Of a stretch of DNA of 64,000 nt, positions 62,262 through 64,000 are shown one piece after another (the stretch's first letter is position 1; each line of letters opens with the position of its first letter). Below the pieces are notes generated by a model. That model did not search any database. It was not told where the DNA came from and worked only from the letters and a program-made list of their open reading frames with translations. The translations under genes were made by a program, and so were the position numbers. Source of the stretch: Tieghemostelium lacteum (Eukaryota; Evosea; Eumycetozoa; Dictyosteliales; Raperosteliaceae); NCBI GenBank assembly GCA_001606155.1, contig LODT01000021.1, positions 310,001 to 374,000 on the forward strand, written 5' to 3'.

Positions 62262-64000
62262 ATGGAATCTATCGATACAATCACAAATATATTTGATGAT
62301 AAGAATGAATATAAAAATTTAATTACAAAGAAGAAAGGTGACAGTTATACACAATTTGAGAAATTGATAATTGAAAAATATCAGAATGCAATAAACGAAT
62401 ATATAAAGAAAAAGTAATAGGATATTAGAACATATATTCAGTGGAAAAGGTTTATTAATTGTATTTATTGATATTTACAGTGATGGTAAAGGACTTGTAG
62501 CATTATCTGAAAAGTTAGTAAAGATTCTGAATGAATATTTCACAACCAAGTTTATTGGATATCAAGAAGGTCTATCAGTTTTAGTGGAATGTAATATATT
62601 GATTTTAAAGTCACTAGATCAGTGGTCACTGACCAAACAGTCTAGTGTCACACATAAGAAATGGTTATTGATTGGAGGTGTTTTATTGGAACATCGTATA
62701 TGTAGACGTGCAATTGATCTGATGAATGATCTTTTAGGTATAATAAGTGATTTTAGATCTACAGCAACTTCAAATCATGACTATTTTGATAGATTAATTA
62801 TACATGCAACTTTTATAAAACTTCAGTGTTTTGAAGATACTAGAATTTTAATGGGTTCGACATCCTCTATAATGTTATTGGACATGGAATCTACCTATAG
62901 GAATTGGTTCCAAAATCTAAAATTTGAATTAACAGAAAAACCAACTTATTATCACGAGGCATTATTTATAAAGTTTTATAATAGATGTGCTCAGTTGATG
63001 GCTGTATCGGAACAGGAGTGTCCAAATCGTGATGAAATACTCTATCATTATAATTTCATGACATGGACTTCCATAGGTCAGATTAAAGCAAGTACTGGTA
63101 AATTCTTTGAAAAATTATCTGGATATCTATTGGCATTACAAAAGAAGGGTTATTTTCAAAAATCACTAAAAATGTTGGGTAATACTATTGAAATTGTTAA
63201 ATTTACTATGGTACCCATTATAAACGCAGAGAGCTACACTAGACTGGAACCTTATTTAGTTGTAACATTTAGTACACTGTCATTATGGTTTATGGAAATT
63301 AATCAACCTAAAAACTCATTGGAACTGTTGAGTGAATGTACTAAACATATAGACAAGATACAGAAACTTCCAATCGGTTCGAAATACTTTCAAATGGATA
63401 TTAGAGTACTTGAACTCTATTTACAATTGAATAGGTGTCATTTACTGGTACACCTATACCAACGTGATAGGTCAGATATGGAATGTGAAAGAGAACTTAT
63501 AAGTCAATGTACTACAATAACAAGTCTTGTTGCAACACAATTGACTCAAAATCAATTTATAATTGATCAACAACAAGAACCTATTAAACTAGAGACTAAA
63601 CTCATCTATTTGAAGATTCTAGGTATGTCTATGGGTACTTTAGACAGAATAATGGCTATATATTATCGTGAGAAATCTGGTAGTAGATGGAAACAGGAGA
63701 TTACAGAATCACTAAACTCACTATTACAACTATTTGTAGTTATTCCAGCTGTTGTAATTAAAATTCTCAAACAAATGGAAGGGCACGATCAACAAAAACA
63801 ATTTTACAAGAACCCAATGGTTGATGATTTTATTCAAAGCTATTCATCACATATGAATAGTCTGTGGAAGTGTATAATACAAAGTGGGAATACTCAAGTG
63901 TTGGTCAGTGGTGATTTTCCAGTGAGATTCCATGAGAATAATAATAAGCTTATAACCATTCACAATGAATTTGGAAACCCTTTGGAAGAGTTTCTAAATT
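62262..64000 (+). CDS. Large unidentified protein, 5' part only
   Basis: Exon 1 is 62262-62413 and exon 2 runs from 62481 to the window edge without a stop, giving at least 557 residues; the GTAATA donor and TTTACAG acceptor keep phase (..YIKK|NDGKGLVALSEK..). The visible part is nearly all helical with leucine-rich amphipathic segments (LLQLFVVIPAVVIKIL, LWFMEINQPKNSLELL), resembling TPR-like solenoids. No signal peptide, membrane helix or catalytic motif is visible. Large helical solenoids of this type begin separases, cohesin loaders and similar proteins, but I cannot choose among them without the rest of the gene. Incomplete at the 3' end. Confidence 0.75.

Noticed and set aside
63370-63400. 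tRNA B-box-like GGTTCGA word
   Set aside because: Lies inside the open coding exon and has no A box or cloverleaf around it.

Overview
This window is nuclear DNA from a dictyostelid social amoeba. It is very AT-rich between genes and uses A/T-ending codons. Genes are small and tightly packed, on both strands, with 0-5 short introns of about 49-120 bases (GT..AG) and T-rich intergenic stretches. Many proteins carry poly-Asn, poly-Gln or Thr/Ser runs, and the actin is nearly identical to Dictyostelium actin. The coding DNA looks less AT-rich than D. discoideum, so another dictyostelid lineage is more likely, but I cannot name the species from sequence alone. Exon joins are my own reading of GT/AG sites with phase and family conservation, and were not checked against transcripts.

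Layout. 0-6 kb: a 271-base block with paired ends (structured RNA or small inverted-repeat element), a large F-box-like protein, and a three-exon Harbinger/HARBI1-like transposase gene that lacks its first catalytic Asp. 6.8-14.6 kb: a class-I methyltransferase, ZW10, VPS26 and mitochondrial aspartyl-tRNA synthetase. 14.6-24.3 kb: a seven-helix membrane protein behind a 1.6 kb upstream region with G-box-like sites, phosphoserine aminotransferase, a NAPE-PLD-like phospholipase D, actin, succinate dehydrogenase B, and a putatively lipid-anchored low-complexity protein. 24.6-28.4 kb: a second copy of the large F-box-like family. 29-35 kb: a secreted FG-GAP propeller protein, a Ras-like GTPase and an unidentified 475-residue protein. 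36.8-50 kb: a mitochondrial Tim44/mL45-like protein, Beclin/Atg6, VPS25, a double CDGSH protein, SF3B4, an NmrA-like protein, a type II NADH dehydrogenase and a phospholipase B-like protein. 50-64 kb: ASCC3 helicase, a divergent CCT-eta-like chaperonin subunit, an RRM/zinc-knuckle/RS protein, a possible SLF2/CANIN-like protein, and the 5' part of a large unknown gene that runs off the window.

There is no operon logic; neighbours are mostly unrelated housekeeping genes. Shared themes are membrane traffic (ZW10, VPS26, VPS25, Beclin), mitochondria (AspRS, SDHB, NDH2, Tim44-like) and RNA handling (SF3B4, RS protein, ASCC3). I found no CRISPR array, convincing tRNA gene, LTR element or virus-like element. 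The least ordinary items are the paired-end block at 354-624, the transposase-derived gene, the two F-box-like giants, the divergent chaperonin, the minimal upstream ORF overlapping the Beclin start, and the G-box-bearing upstream regions.
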